Assembly (NCBI GenBank): GCA_963801065.1
Contig: CAWDDG010000008.1
Location: 682,001-746,000 of the forward strand
Reading direction: 5' to 3'
Source: CAWDDG01 sp963801065
Lineage (GTDB): Bacteria; Actinomycetota; Actinomycetes; Jiangellales; Jiangellaceae
Length of the DNA stretch: 64,000 nucleotides
Positions 24,162-32,670 of this stretch are shown in pieces. The notes below the pieces were generated by a model that was not told where the DNA came from, did not search any database, and was given only the letters and a program-made list of their open reading frames with translations. The position numbers were made by a program, and so were the translations under genes. Position 1 is the stretch's first letter. Each line of letters starts with the position of its first letter.

Positions 24162-25961
24162 GTGATCCTGCGGATGTCGACGCTGTTCCTGCGTACCCTG
24201 CGCGAGGACCCGGTCGATGCCGAGGTGCCGAGCCATCGGCTCCTCGTACGGGCGAGCTACATCCGCCGGGTCGCCCCCGGCATCTTCTCCTGGCTGCCGC
24301 TCGGCTACCGGGTGTTCCGCAACGTCGAGCGCATCGTCCGTGAGGAGATGGACCGCTCCGGCGCGCAGGAGGTCCACTTCCCCGCGCTCCTTCCCCGCGA
24401 GCCTTACGAGGCCAGCGGCCGGTGGACGACGTACGGAGACGGCATCTTCCGGCTGCGCGACCGCAAGGGCGGCGATTACCTGCTCGGGCCGACGCACGAG
24501 GAACTGTTCACGCTCCTGGTGAAGGACCTCTACTCCTCGTACAGGGACCTGCCGCTGTCGATCTACCAGATCCAGACGAAGTACCGCGACGAGGCCCGCC
24601 CGCGGGCCGGCATCCTGCGTGGGCGCGAGTTCGTGATGAAGGACTCGTACTCGTTCGACGTCGACGACGCCGGCCTGCAGCGCTCGTACGAGCAGCACCG
24701 TGAGGCGTACGTCAGGACCTTCGACCGGCTCGGCCTGGACTACGTGATCGTCTCGGCGATGTCCGGCGCGATGGGCGGCAGTGTCAGCGAGGAGTTCCTC
24801 GCGCCGTGTGAGGTCGGCGAGGACACCTTCGTCCGCTCGCCCGGCGGCTACGCGGCGAACGTCGAGGCCGTCACGACGCCGGTGCCCGATGCCGTTCCGT
24901 ACGACGACGCTCCGCCTGCCCATGTGGAGGACACGCCCGACACCCCGACCATCGAGACGCTCGTCGCGGTGGCCAACGAGCGCTTCCCGCGTGCCGACCG
25001 GGCCTGGACGGCCGCGGACACGCTGAAGAACGTCGTCGTCACGCTCCGCCTGCCGGACGGCACGCGGGAGACGCTGGTCGTCGGGGTGCCGGGTGACCGC
25101 GATGTGGACCCCAGGCGGCTGGAGGCCACCGTCGCGCCGGCGGAGGTCGAGCCCTTCACCGAGGCCGACTTCGTCGGACACCCCACACTGGTGCGCGGGT
25201 ACATCGGCCCGGCCGGCTTCGACGCCGATGGCGTCACGCAGTACCTGGGCGCCGAGGCCACGGCGAAGGTCCGCTATCTCCTCGACCCAAGGGTGGTCGA
25301 GGGCACCCGGTGGATCACCGGAGCGAACGCCGAGGGACGGCACGTGTTCGACCTCGTGGCCGGCCGGGACTTCGAGGCGGACGGCACCATCGAGGCCGCC
25401 GAGGTGCGCGCGGGCGACCCGGCGCCGGACGGGTCGGGTCCGCTGGAGATGGCCAGGGGCATCGAGATCGGCCACATCTTCCAGCTCGGCCGATGGTTCG
25501 CCGAAGCGCTGGAGCTGAAGGTGCTCGACGAGAACGGCAAGCTCGTGACCGTCACGATGGGGTCGTACGGGATCGGCGTGTCGCGTGCGGTTGCGGCCAT
25601 CGCCGAGCAGACCCACGACGACGCCGGCCTGATCTGGCCGCGTGAGGTCGCCCCGGCCGACGTCCACCTGGTGGCCACTGGCAGGGACGATGCCGTGTTC
25701 GAGGCGGCCGATGCGCTGGCGGCGTCGCTGGACGACGCCGGCGTGCGGGTGTTGTACGACGACCGGCGCGGCGTGTCGCCCGGCGTGAAGTTCAAGGACT
25801 CCGAGCTCATCGGCGTCCCGACGATCGTCGTGGTCGGCCGCGGGCTGGCCGGCGGGAACGTCGAGGTCAAGGACCGGCGCACGGGGGAGCGGGTCGACGT
25901 CGCCGTCGACGGCGCGGTCGCCCACCTGGTCGGCGTGGTGCGCGCCGACCGCTCCGCATAG
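24162..25961 (+). CDS. proS: Prolyl-tRNA synthetase
   Basis: A bacterial-type class IIa synthetase of 599 residues that charges tRNA-Pro. It has motif 1-like LLVRASYIRRVAPGIFSWLP, motif 2 YRDEARPRAGILRGREFVMK, the inserted YbaK-like editing domain (roughly residues 225-400) that clears Ala-tRNA-Pro, motif 3 and the anticodon-binding C-terminal domain (VRVLYDDRRGVSPGVKFKDS). A GAGGAGC ribosome site at 24149-24155 sits before GTG 24162; ATG 24174 is an alternative four codons in. The gene order ispG-acetyltransferase-proS-rimP is conserved in actinobacteria. Confidence 0.96.
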   Translation: MILRMSTLFLRTLREDPVDAEVPSHRLLVRASYIRRVAPGIFSWLPLGYRVFRNVERIVREEMDRSGAQEVHFPALLPREPYEASGRWTTYGDGIFRLRDRKGGDYLLGPTHEELFTLLVKDLYSSYRDLPLSIYQIQTKYRDEARPRAGILRGREFVMKDSYSFDVDDAGLQRSYEQHREAYVRTFDRLGLDYVIVSAMSGAMGGSVSEEFLAPCEVGEDTFVRSPGGYAANVEAVTTPVPDAVPYDDAPPAHVEDTPDTPTIETLVAVANERFPRADRAWTAADTLKNVVVTLRLPDGTRETLVVGVPGDRDVDPRRLEATVAPAEVEPFTEADFVGHPTLVRGYIGPAGFDADGVTQYLGAEATAKVRYLLDPRVVEGTRWITGANAEGRHVFDLVAGRDFEADGTIEAAEVRAGDPAPDGSGPLEMARGIEIGHIFQLGRWFAEALELKVLDENGKLVTVTMGSYGIGVSRAVAAIAEQTHDDAGLIWPREVAPADVHLVATGRDDAVFEAADALAASLDDAGVRVLYDDRRGVSPGVKFKDSELIGVPTIVVVGRGLAGGNVEVKDRRTGERVDVAVDGAVAHLVGVVRADRSA

Positions 25962-26034
25962 CCCGTCGTTCTCGCCGCCCACGTGCCCCCTGCTGCGCCA
26001 CCGCTTTCGCACACCGGCGGCCTGCCTCTGGCAC

Positions 26035-26123
26035 GTGGCACGCTGCACCGCTGTTGATGGCACGCTGAACCGTTGTTGTCGCGTGCGTTTTGCCGCATAT
26101 GTGGAGCGATTGAACGTGCCACC
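26035..26123 (-). repeat. Dispersed ~90-nt intergenic repeat, copy 1
   Basis: Read on the minus strand, this begins GGTGGCACG, contains CGCTCCACATA and AACGGTTCAGCGTGCCATCA, and ends GCAGCGTGCCAC. It matches copy 2 at 39213-39302 (plus strand) along its whole length, with the first ~30 and last ~40 bases best preserved. The ends form short inverted repeats (GTGGCACG / CGTGCCAC). It sits in the gap after proS. Confidence 0.8.
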
Positions 26124-26170
26124 TAGCCGGGCGGGATCTCGGTCCGCCACGGCCGGCAGCCGCCCTCCCG

Positions 26171-26593
26171 TCAGCCGATGACGGGATCCAATCCGGGAAG
26201 TGCGTCCGTCACACCGGTCCAGGTTGCGGCCCGGACGCTCGTTTCGACCAATGCCCGGGCTGCCGTCTCGCGCAGCGCCGGGTTCGATGTGACGGCGACC
26301 AGGTCGGCGTAGAGGGGCGCGAGCCGTTGCTCGAGCAGCCCGGCCAGTCGGCGGGCGGACGCCGGGTCGGTCACGGCGAACGGCACGGTGTATGCGGCCA
26401 GCGCCGCCTCCGGGTCGGCGCTGCGGGCTCGGACCTGGGCCGACAGCAGGTCACGCCGGATCCGGTGGGCGGCGTAGGCCGCCCGGACCGCCGGCTCGTC
26501 GCCGTCCGACGCGTACGGTCCCAGCAGTCCGTAGCCGTAGACGCAGGCGTGCTCGCCGGCGAGGGCCGCCTGGAGTGCTCCTAGCGTGCTCAT
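26171..26593 (-). CDS. Ferritin-like DUF4439 protein
   Basis: A 140-residue, all-helical protein beginning STLGALQAALAGEHACVYGY and containing AAYAAHRIRRDLLSAQVRAR, with the E-H and H-R-R-D pattern seen in the DUF4439 ferritin-like family. It may be a small four-helix bundle, though metal binding or any enzymatic role is not established. The start was placed at the ATG on 26593, just past the stop of the upstream lipoprotein gene (49 bases), rather than the longer open frame that begins within it. These two genes are a conserved pair beside rimP in actinobacteria. Confidence 0.75.
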   Translation of the reverse strand: MSTLGALQAALAGEHACVYGYGLLGPYASDGDEPAVRAAYAAHRIRRDLLSAQVRARSADPEAALAAYTVPFAVTDPASARRLAGLLEQRLAPLYADLVAVTSNPALRETAARALVETSVRAATWTGVTDALPGLDPVIG

Positions 26594-26642
26594 GATCGCG
26601 ACCCGTCCAGCGGGCCGGTTGCGTGAGCGGCGCCGAGCGAGG

Positions 26643-27209
26643 TCACAGCGCCCCCAGCAGGACATCGTGCGCGGCCTCGCAGGCGGCGATGCTGGCGAGC
26701 AGCTCGGCCAACGTGCCGTCCTGTGCGCGCACACATTCGGTGACGCGTGCGCCGGCCGCAGTTCGCTCGGCTGTCCGCAGCGCGGCGAGCGCGTCGGCAG
26801 GGCCGTCCGGGACGGCGGGCGGTGAAGGCGCTGGCGGCGACGTACCGGCCGGAGAGGTCCCCTGGACCCCCGGCGAGCTGGCGGGCGAGGCGGCTCCGGG
26901 CCCGGGTGCCGTCGCAGCCGGTGGTGTCGCGACCGGTCCCGACGCCTCCACGGCGTCCAGGTGCCGACGGTGCCGCGCCGTGAACGGTCGCACCTGCGCG
27001 GCCAGCGCCGGATGGGTGGCAGCGGTGGCCTCGTAGATGGCCACGAGATCTCTCTCGGCGTCGGCCACCTCGGCCCGAAGGAGCTCGTCCGGCTCGGGCG
27101 GTGCCGGTGGGCTGGGTGCCGGCGTCTCGTCGTCGCCGGTGCAAGCCGCCAATGACGATGCCGCGGCCGCGAGCAGGACGGAGCGCCGGGACGGCCGCCC
27201 GCTCGTCAC
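26643..27209 (-). CDS. Ferritin-like domain lipoprotein, Tat-type signal
   Basis: A 188-residue exported lipoprotein. It starts TSGRPSRRSVLLAAAASSLA then AC: twin arginines followed by a lipobox, so Tat export and lipidation are likely. The mature part carries ferritin-like helices (LLRAEVADAERDLVAIYEAT, TARHRRHLDAVEASG, GTLAELLASIAACEAAHDVL) split by a Pro/Ala/Ser-rich insertion of about 50 residues (around 100-145). Function unknown; the gene is upstream of, and probably co-transcribed with, the DUF4439 gene. The GTG start at 27209 was chosen for the signal peptide; the frame is open further upstream without a better signal. Confidence 0.7.
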   Translation of the reverse strand: MTSGRPSRRSVLLAAAASSLAACTGDDETPAPSPPAPPEPDELLRAEVADAERDLVAIYEATAATHPALAAQVRPFTARHRRHLDAVEASGPVATPPAATAPGPGAASPASSPGVQGTSPAGTSPPAPSPPAVPDGPADALAALRTAERTAAGARVTECVRAQDGTLAELLASIAACEAAHDVLLGAL

Positions 27210-27322
27210 TCGACTCCCTGGCACCGGCACACCGTAGGACACCGGCCGCGCTCTCCCGCCGACCACCCTTCCAGCGCGCGGTGCGGCGCTGGACAGCGAT
27301 CCACCCGACCGGGCCGGAGCGG

Positions 27323-27357
27323 TAGGCTGGCCGCTACCGGCGCCTGGCTGGCGCCGG
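27323..27357 (+). promoter_or_regulatory. rimP-nusA operon -10 box and leader hairpin
   Basis: TAGGCT at 27323-27328 is a good actinobacterial -10 box; a -35 is not clear. The leader that would follow carries CCGGCGCC-TGGCT-GGCGCCGG (27337-27357), an 8-bp stem close to the 5' end, and then GAGGAGG before the GTG at 27401. Confidence 0.4.
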
Positions 27358-27400
27358 CAGCTGTGTTGCCCTGACAACTCGAGAGCGAGGAGGACCACGG

Positions 27401-27874
27401 GTGAGAACCCCGGACCGTGACCTTCTCCGCGAGGTGGTCGAGCCTGTCTGCGTCGGGGCCGGGTTCGACCTCGAAGATGTCGAGGTCGCACCGGCCGGGC
27501 GCCGTCGCCGCGTCACGGTCGTGGTCGACGCGGACGGCGGCGTCGATCTCGACCGGTGCGCCGAGCTCTCGCACGAGCTCTCATCCGCGCTCGACGCGAG
27601 CGACGTGATCGGCGAGGCACCGTACACCCTGGAGGTCAGCTCCAGGGGGGTGTCCCGCCCGCTCACGCTGCCGCGGCACTGGCGTCGGAGCATCGGCCGG
27701 CTGGTACGGCTCGTCCTCGTCGACGGGCATGAGGTCGTGGGTCGCGTCGGCGCTGCCGACGACCGCGAGGCGGTCCTCGACGTCGACGGAACCGAGCGGC
27801 GGGTCGCCTTCGACAATGTCGGGAAGGCCCGCGTGCAGGTCGAGTTCCGCCGGCCCGACGAGGGACGGGGGTGA
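27401..27874 (+). CDS. rimP: Ribosome maturation factor RimP
   Basis: RimP assists maturation of the 30S subunit. The 157-residue protein has the N-terminal alpha/beta domain (LREVVEPVCVGAGFDLEDVE; VVVDADGGVDLDRCAELSHE) and the C-terminal SH3-like barrel (PLTLPRHWRRSIGRLVRLVL). GTG 27401 is preceded by GAGGAGGA. nusA follows after four bases, giving the universal rimP-nusA-ylxR-infB order. Confidence 0.93.
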   Translation: MRTPDRDLLREVVEPVCVGAGFDLEDVEVAPAGRRRRVTVVVDADGGVDLDRCAELSHELSSALDASDVIGEAPYTLEVSSRGVSRPLTLPRHWRRSIGRLVRLVLVDGHEVVGRVGAADDREAVLDVDGTERRVAFDNVGKARVQVEFRRPDEGRG

Positions 27875-27878
27875 CGCC

Positions 27879-28919
27879 ATGGACATCGACCTGTCGGTCC
27901 TGCGCGCCCTCGAGCGGGAGAAGGAGATCTCCTTCGACCTCGTCGTCGAGGCGCTCGAGCAGGCGCTGTTCGTGGCCTACGAGCGGACCGGGGGTGCCCA
28001 GCCGAACGCACGGGTCGAGCTGAACCGCAAGAGCGGCCACGTGACCGTGTGGGCCCAGGAGGTCGACGAGGGCGGTGCAGTGCTGCGCGAGTGGGACGAC
28101 ACACCCGAAGGCTTCGGCCGGATCGCCGCGACGACCGCCAAGCAGGTGATCCTCCAGCGGCTGCGTGACGCCGAGGACGAGGTGACGTTCGGCGAGTTCC
28201 TCGGCAAGGAGGGCGACGTCCTGTCCGGCACCGTCCAGCAGGGCCGCGACCCGCGCGCGGTCATGGTCGACCTCGGCAAGGTCGAAGCCGTGTTGCCCGC
28301 TCAGGAGCAGGTGCCGGGTGAGCGGTACGAGCACGGCAGCCGGATCAAGTGTTATGTGCTCCAGGTCCGCAAGGGTCTGCGCGGTCCGGTCATCACGCTG
28401 TCCCGCACCCATCCGAACCTGGTCAAGAAGCTGTTCGCCCTCGAGGTCCCCGAGATCGCCGACGGCACGGTCGAGATCGCCGGCATCGCCAGGGAGGCCG
28501 GTCACCGCAGCAAGATCGCCGTGCGCTCGACGACACCGGGGGTCAACGCCAAGGGCGCGTGCATCGGACCGATGGGTGCCCGGGTGCGGGCCGTGATGGC
28601 CGAGCTGCACGGTGAGAAGATCGACATCGTCGACTGGTCCGACGACCCCGCCGAGCTCGTCGCCCACGCGTTGTCGCCTGCACGCGTACAGCACGTCGAG
28701 GTCGTCGACGCCGAAGCACGCGCCGCCCGCGTGACCGTCCCCGACTACCAGCTCTCGCTCGCCATCGGCCGGGAGGGCCAGAACGCCAGGCTGGCGGCCA
28801 GGTTGACCGGTTGGCGCATCGACATCCGCCCGGACATCGAGGGTGATGTCGGTGCCGGCGCCATACCGGAAACCGACGGCGGAGAGGTCGGGGCCGCACC
28901 TGGTTCGGCCGATGCGTGA
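27879..28919 (+). CDS. nusA: Transcription termination/antitermination factor NusA
   Basis: NusA binds RNA polymerase and nascent RNA, modulating pausing and termination. The 346-residue protein has the N-terminal RNAP-binding domain (DIDLSVLRALEREKEISFDL), an S1 domain (GDVLSGTVQQGRDPRAVMVD), and two KH domains (GACIGPMGARVRAVMAELHG and LAIGREGQNARLAARLTGWR). The C-terminal acidic repeats of proteobacteria are absent, as normal for actinobacteria. ATG 27879 was chosen; a longer frame overlapping rimP was rejected. Its stop is overlapped by the ylxR ATG at 28912. Confidence 0.96.
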   Translation: MDIDLSVLRALEREKEISFDLVVEALEQALFVAYERTGGAQPNARVELNRKSGHVTVWAQEVDEGGAVLREWDDTPEGFGRIAATTAKQVILQRLRDAEDEVTFGEFLGKEGDVLSGTVQQGRDPRAVMVDLGKVEAVLPAQEQVPGERYEHGSRIKCYVLQVRKGLRGPVITLSRTHPNLVKKLFALEVPEIADGTVEIAGIAREAGHRSKIAVRSTTPGVNAKGACIGPMGARVRAVMAELHGEKIDIVDWSDDPAELVAHALSPARVQHVEVVDAEARAARVTVPDYQLSLAIGREGQNARLAARLTGWRIDIRPDIEGDVGAGAIPETDGGEVGAAPGSADA

Positions 28920-29283
28920 CCAGGCGGTAGACTGGTCTGTGGAACACCGTGCGACCGCCCGGTCACCCGTGCGTACCTGCGTGGGCTGCCGTGCCCGTAC
29001 GGAGAAGTCCGACCTGCTGCGTGTCGTGGCAGTCGAGGACGACGCCGAGATCACGGCGCTCGTTCCCGATCGCCGCGGCCGGCTCCCGGGTCGGGGGGCT
29101 TACCTTCACCCCGACCTGCGGTGCCTCGACCTCGCCGAGCGCCGTCGGGCGTTCCCGCGGGCACTTCGCCTGACGGGGCCGCTCGACGCTTCTGCGCTGC
29201 GACGATGGTTCGAGGAGCAGGGCGCTGCCGGCCCGGGCTCCGGTCCGGTAGCGACTGGCCAGGAAGAAGGAGACATCACGTGA
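28912..29283 (+). CDS. ylxR: YlxR family RNA-binding protein (DUF448)
   Basis: YlxR is a small nucleic-acid-binding protein between nusA and infB. The 123-residue product carries the family block VRTCVGCRARTEKSDLLRVV and RRGRLPGRGAYLHPDLRCLD, including the C-x-x-C pair. ATG 28912 overlaps the nusA stop; GTG 28939 or GTG 28969 are alternatives, because the conserved region starts only at PVRTCVGC. A 92-base gap leads to infB. Confidence 0.85.
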   Translation: MRDQAVDWSVEHRATARSPVRTCVGCRARTEKSDLLRVVAVEDDAEITALVPDRRGRLPGRGAYLHPDLRCLDLAERRRAFPRALRLTGPLDASALRRWFEEQGAAGPGSGPVATGQEEGDIT

Positions 29284-29371
29284 CGCTCGTGGGCACTCGA
29301 TGAGCATGCAGCGATGAGAACGCGCACCACCTAGCCGGTCTGAGCCGACGCCCGGGCCGAGAAGGAGAGCA

Positions 29372-32149
29372 GTGGCTAAGGTCCGGGTTTACGAGCTCGC
29401 CAAGGAGTTCGGAGTCGAGAGCAAGGTCGTCCTGGCGAAGCTGGGCGATCTTGGTGAGTTCGTCCGTTCGGCGTCCTCGACGATCGAGGCGCCGGTCGTA
29501 CGCAAACTGAAGGAAGCCTTCGCCGATGCACCGGCGCCGGCGAAGAAGGCGGCTCCCGCGAAGGCGGCGGCCAAGAAGGCGGCGCCGGCCAAGGCGGCTG
29601 CGCCTGCTCCGGTCGCTCCCACGGTCGAGACCATGATCGAGCCGGTCGCGCCGGCGGTAGAGGTCCTCGTCCAGCCGGCAGCGCCGGCGGCGGCGCCGGC
29701 CGTTCCCGCCCGCCCGGCTGCGTCCGCTCCGGCACCTGCCGGCCCCCGGCCGGGTCCCGCCGCGCCGCGTCAGACCGGCGCTTCGCGTCCGGGCAACAAC
29801 CCGTTCGGCACCGAGAGCACCGGCATGGGCCGGCGCCCGGCAGGTCCGCGTCCGGGCAACAACCCCTTCTCGGCCGGCGGCTCGACCGGCATGCAGCGCC
29901 CGCAGGCACGGCGCGACGGCGTGCCGACCGGCCCCGCGGGCGCTCGGCCCGCGCCGGACGGCCTGCCTCCACGCCCTGGTGGTGCCCGCACCGGGGGTCC
30001 TCGTCCGAACCCGGGCATGATGCCGACCCGTCCGTCCGAACCCCGTCCTGGCGGCGGCGAGCGCGGCCGCCCCGGCGGCGCGGGGCGCACCGGTGAGCGT
30101 GGCCGAGCCGGCGCAGGCGCCGGTCGTCCCGGCACCGGTGGCGGCTTCGGCGGACGTCCCGGTGGTGGGGGCGGCCCCGGTGGCGGCGGTGGCTTCGGCG
30201 GACGTCCCGGAGGAGGCGGTAGCCGCGGTCGTGGTGGCACGGCCGGAGCGTTCGGTCGTCCGGGCGGCAGGCCGGCCCGCGGCCGCAAGAGCAAGCGCCA
30301 GAAGCGCCAGGAGTACGACAACATGCAGGCGCCCTCGATCGGCGGCGTCCGGGTTCCGCGCGGCAACGGTGAGACGGTCCGCCTGCCCCGGGGCGCCTCG
30401 CTGACCGACTTCGCCGAGCGGATCGACACCGAGGCCGGCGCGCTGGTCCAGGTGCTGTTCCACCTGGGCGAGATGGTCACGGCCACCCAGTCCGTCGACG
30501 AGGACACCTTCAAGTTGCTCGGCGAGGAGCTCGGCTACGACGTACAGGTCGTATCGCCCGAGGACGAGGACCGCGAACTCCTCGAGTCGTTCGCCATCGA
30601 CTTCGAGGCGGAGGACGACGCAGACGCTCAGCCGCGCCCGCCGGTCGTCACCGTCATGGGTCACGTCGACCACGGCAAGACGAAGCTCCTCGACGCGATC
30701 CGCAACGAGAACGTCGTCGAGGGCGAGGCAGGCGGCATCACCCAGCACATCGGCGCCTACCAGGTGCACGTCGACCACGAGGGTGAGGACCGCGCGATCA
30801 CCTTCATCGACACACCCGGTCACGAGGCGTTCACCGCCATGCGGGCTCGCGGTGCCCAGGTCACCGACATCGCGATCCTGGTCGTGGCCGCCGACGACGG
30901 CGTCATGCCGCAGACCATCGAGGCGCTGAACCACGCCCAGGCCGCCGAGGTGCCGATCGTCGTGGCGGTCAACAAGGTCGACCTCGAGGGTGCCAACCCG
31001 GCCAAGATCCGGCAGCAGCTGACCGAGTACGGTCTCGTCGCCGAGGAGTACGGCGGCGACACGATGTTCATCGACGTCTCGGCAAAGCAGCGGATTGGCA
31101 TCGACAAGCTGCTCGAGGCTGTCATCCTGACCGCCGACGCGGCGCTCGACCTGCGGGCCAACCCCGACATGGCGGCTCGCGGCGTTGCGATCGAGGGGCA
31201 CCTGGACAAGGGTCGCGGCCCGGTCGCGACCGTCCTCGTCCAGCGTGGCACCCTGCACGCCGGCGACGCCATCGTCACCGGTCAGGCTTACGGCCGCGTG
31301 CGGGCGATGCTCGACGAGTTCGGCAACGCGCTGGAGGAGGCGGGCCCGTCCCGTCCGGTGCTGGTGCTCGGCCTGACCAGCGTCCCGGGGGCTGGTGACA
31401 AGTTCCTCGTTGCCGACGACGACCGGACCGCTCGCCAGATCGCCGAGAAGCGCGAGGCCATGGAGCGCAACGCGTCGCTGGCCAAGGCCCGCAAGCGGGT
31501 CACGCTCGAGGACTGGCTGGTCCAAAGCAAGGTCGAGACGCTCAACCTCATCATCAAGGGCGACGTCTCCGGTTCCGTCGAGGCACTCGAGGACGCCCTG
31601 CTCAAGATCGACGTCGGCGAGGAGGTCACCCTGCGGATCATCCACCGCGGCGTGGGCGCGGTCACCGACAACGACGTCAACCTGGCGTCGATCGACCAGG
31701 GCATCATCATCGCGTTCAACGTCAGGGCCTCGAAGGGTACTGAGCAGCTCGCCGAACGCGAGGGCGTCGACATCCGCTACTACTCCGTCATCTACCAGGC
31801 GATCGACGAGATCGAGGCCGCGCTCAAGGGCATGCTCAAGCCCGAGTTCGAGGAGGTCTCGCTCGGTACGGCGCAGGTCCGCGAGGTCTTCCGGTCCTCG
31901 AAGTTCGGCAACATCGCGGGTTGCATGGTGGTGGGAGGCGTGATCCGGCGGAACGCCCGGGCCCGCCTCGTGCGCGACGGCGTCGTGGTGGCCGACAACC
32001 TCACGGTCGAGTCGCTGCGGCGGTTCAAGGACGACGCCACGGAGGTGCGCGAGGGCTTCGAGTGCGGTATCGGCCTCGGGTCGTTCAACGACATCAAGGT
32101 CGACGACATCATCGAGACGTTCGAGATGCGCGAGAAGCCACGCGCCTGA
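29372..32149 (+). CDS. infB: Translation initiation factor IF-2
   Basis: IF-2 is the GTPase that places initiator tRNA on the ribosome. The 925-residue protein starts AKVRVYELAKEFGVESKVVL (IF2_N domain), followed by ~270 residues of Ala/Pro/Lys then Gly/Arg-rich low complexity (about 50-310) and a second IF2_N domain (~330-380). The GTPase domain has VMGHVDHGKTKLLDAI, VDTPGH-like FIDTPGHEAFTAMRARGAQV, and NKVD; domains II-IV follow with GSVEALEDALLKI and GTAQVREVFRSSKFG. Such length and the Gly-rich linker are normal in high-GC actinobacteria. GAAGGAG precedes GTG 29372. A large palindrome follows the stop. Confidence 0.96.
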   Translation: MAKVRVYELAKEFGVESKVVLAKLGDLGEFVRSASSTIEAPVVRKLKEAFADAPAPAKKAAPAKAAAKKAAPAKAAAPAPVAPTVETMIEPVAPAVEVLVQPAAPAAAPAVPARPAASAPAPAGPRPGPAAPRQTGASRPGNNPFGTESTGMGRRPAGPRPGNNPFSAGGSTGMQRPQARRDGVPTGPAGARPAPDGLPPRPGGARTGGPRPNPGMMPTRPSEPRPGGGERGRPGGAGRTGERGRAGAGAGRPGTGGGFGGRPGGGGGPGGGGGFGGRPGGGGSRGRGGTAGAFGRPGGRPARGRKSKRQKRQEYDNMQAPSIGGVRVPRGNGETVRLPRGASLTDFAERIDTEAGALVQVLFHLGEMVTATQSVDEDTFKLLGEELGYDVQVVSPEDEDRELLESFAIDFEAEDDADAQPRPPVVTVMGHVDHGKTKLLDAIRNENVVEGEAGGITQHIGAYQVHVDHEGEDRAITFIDTPGHEAFTAMRARGAQVTDIAILVVAADDGVMPQTIEALNHAQAAEVPIVVAVNKVDLEGANPAKIRQQLTEYGLVAEEYGGDTMFIDVSAKQRIGIDKLLEAVILTADAALDLRANPDMAARGVAIEGHLDKGRGPVATVLVQRGTLHAGDAIVTGQAYGRVRAMLDEFGNALEEAGPSRPVLVLGLTSVPGAGDKFLVADDDRTARQIAEKREAMERNASLAKARKRVTLEDWLVQSKVETLNLIIKGDVSGSVEALEDALLKIDVGEEVTLRIIHRGVGAVTDNDVNLASIDQGIIIAFNVRASKGTEQLAEREGVDIRYYSVIYQAIDEIEAALKGMLKPEFEEVSLGTAQVREVFRSSKFGNIAGCMVVGGVIRRNARARLVRDGVVVADNLTVESLRRFKDDATEVREGFECGIGLGSFNDIKVDDIIETFEMREKPRA

Positions 32150-32160
32150 CAGAGCTCACC

Positions 32161-32248
32161 AAATGATCACGTTAAGTGGGTCTGTGCGGCCGTTACCAGG
32201 TCTCGAACCCTGGTAACGGACCCACACGCCCACTTAACGTGATCATTT
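32161..32248. repeat. Nested palindrome between infB and DUF503 gene
   Basis: The outer arms AAATGATCACGTTAAGTGGG (32161-32180) and its exact complement (32229-32248) flank a partly paired 9-base segment and an inner stem CCGTTACCAGG / CCTGGTAACGG (32190-32200 / 32209-32219) with an 8-base loop. The whole could fold as one long hairpin. It begins 11 bases after the infB stop. Terminator, processing site or repeat unit are all possible. There is no T-run. Confidence 0.8.
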
Positions 32249-32273
32249 CGGGACGCGGCATGGGAGGACTTCG

Positions 32274-32636
32274 TTGTTCATCGGGACGTTGAGTTTCGAC
32301 GTATTGCTCGGCGATGTGCACTCCCTGAAGGAGAAGCGCGCCGTCGTGCGCCCGGTCGTGGCCGAGTTGCGGCGCAAGCTCGCCGTCACGGCCGCAGAGG
32401 TGGGCGCCATCGATCTCTACCGCCGGGCCGAGATCGGCGTTGCGATAGTGGCGGCCGACGCTCGCCACTGCCGGGAGGTCCTCGACGCGGCCGAGCGGCT
32501 GGTCGCGGCTCGTCCCGAGATCGAGCTGCTGTCGGCCCGCCACGCTCTCTACTCCAGTTCAGACGAGCCCCTGCTCAGTGTTGATCATGGCGAAGTGGCG
32601 GCTTCGGGGGCCTCTGAGCCAACCACTGCGCCGTGA
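32274..32636 (+). CDS. DUF503 (YlxP-like) protein, TTG start
   Basis: A 120-residue member of DUF503/YlxP, a small protein of unknown role found between infB and rbfA in many Gram-positive genomes. The family blocks LLGDVHSLKEKRAVVRPVVA, AEVGAIDLYRRAEIGVAIVA and ARPEIELLSARHALYSS are complete. The only start that keeps the conserved beginning (FIGTLSFDVLLGDVHSLK) is TTG 32274, supported by GGAGGA at 32263-32268. The last ~25 residues after LYSS are not conserved. Confidence 0.85.
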   Translation: MFIGTLSFDVLLGDVHSLKEKRAVVRPVVAELRRKLAVTAAEVGAIDLYRRAEIGVAIVAADARHCREVLDAAERLVAARPEIELLSARHALYSSSDEPLLSVDHGEVAASGASEPTTAP

Positions 32637-32670
32637 CCGATGATGCGAAGGAAGCGATGAGGAGGACGCC

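Noticed and set aside
29276..31645. 789-codon open frame antisense to infB
   Set aside because: Shadow of the infB gene; low-complexity sequence reflects the Gly/Ala/Pro-rich linker on the other strand.
32575..32636. TTGATCATGG segment in the DUF503 gene end as another palindrome copy
   Set aside because: Shares only TGATCA with the intergenic palindromes and has no matching opposite arm nearby.
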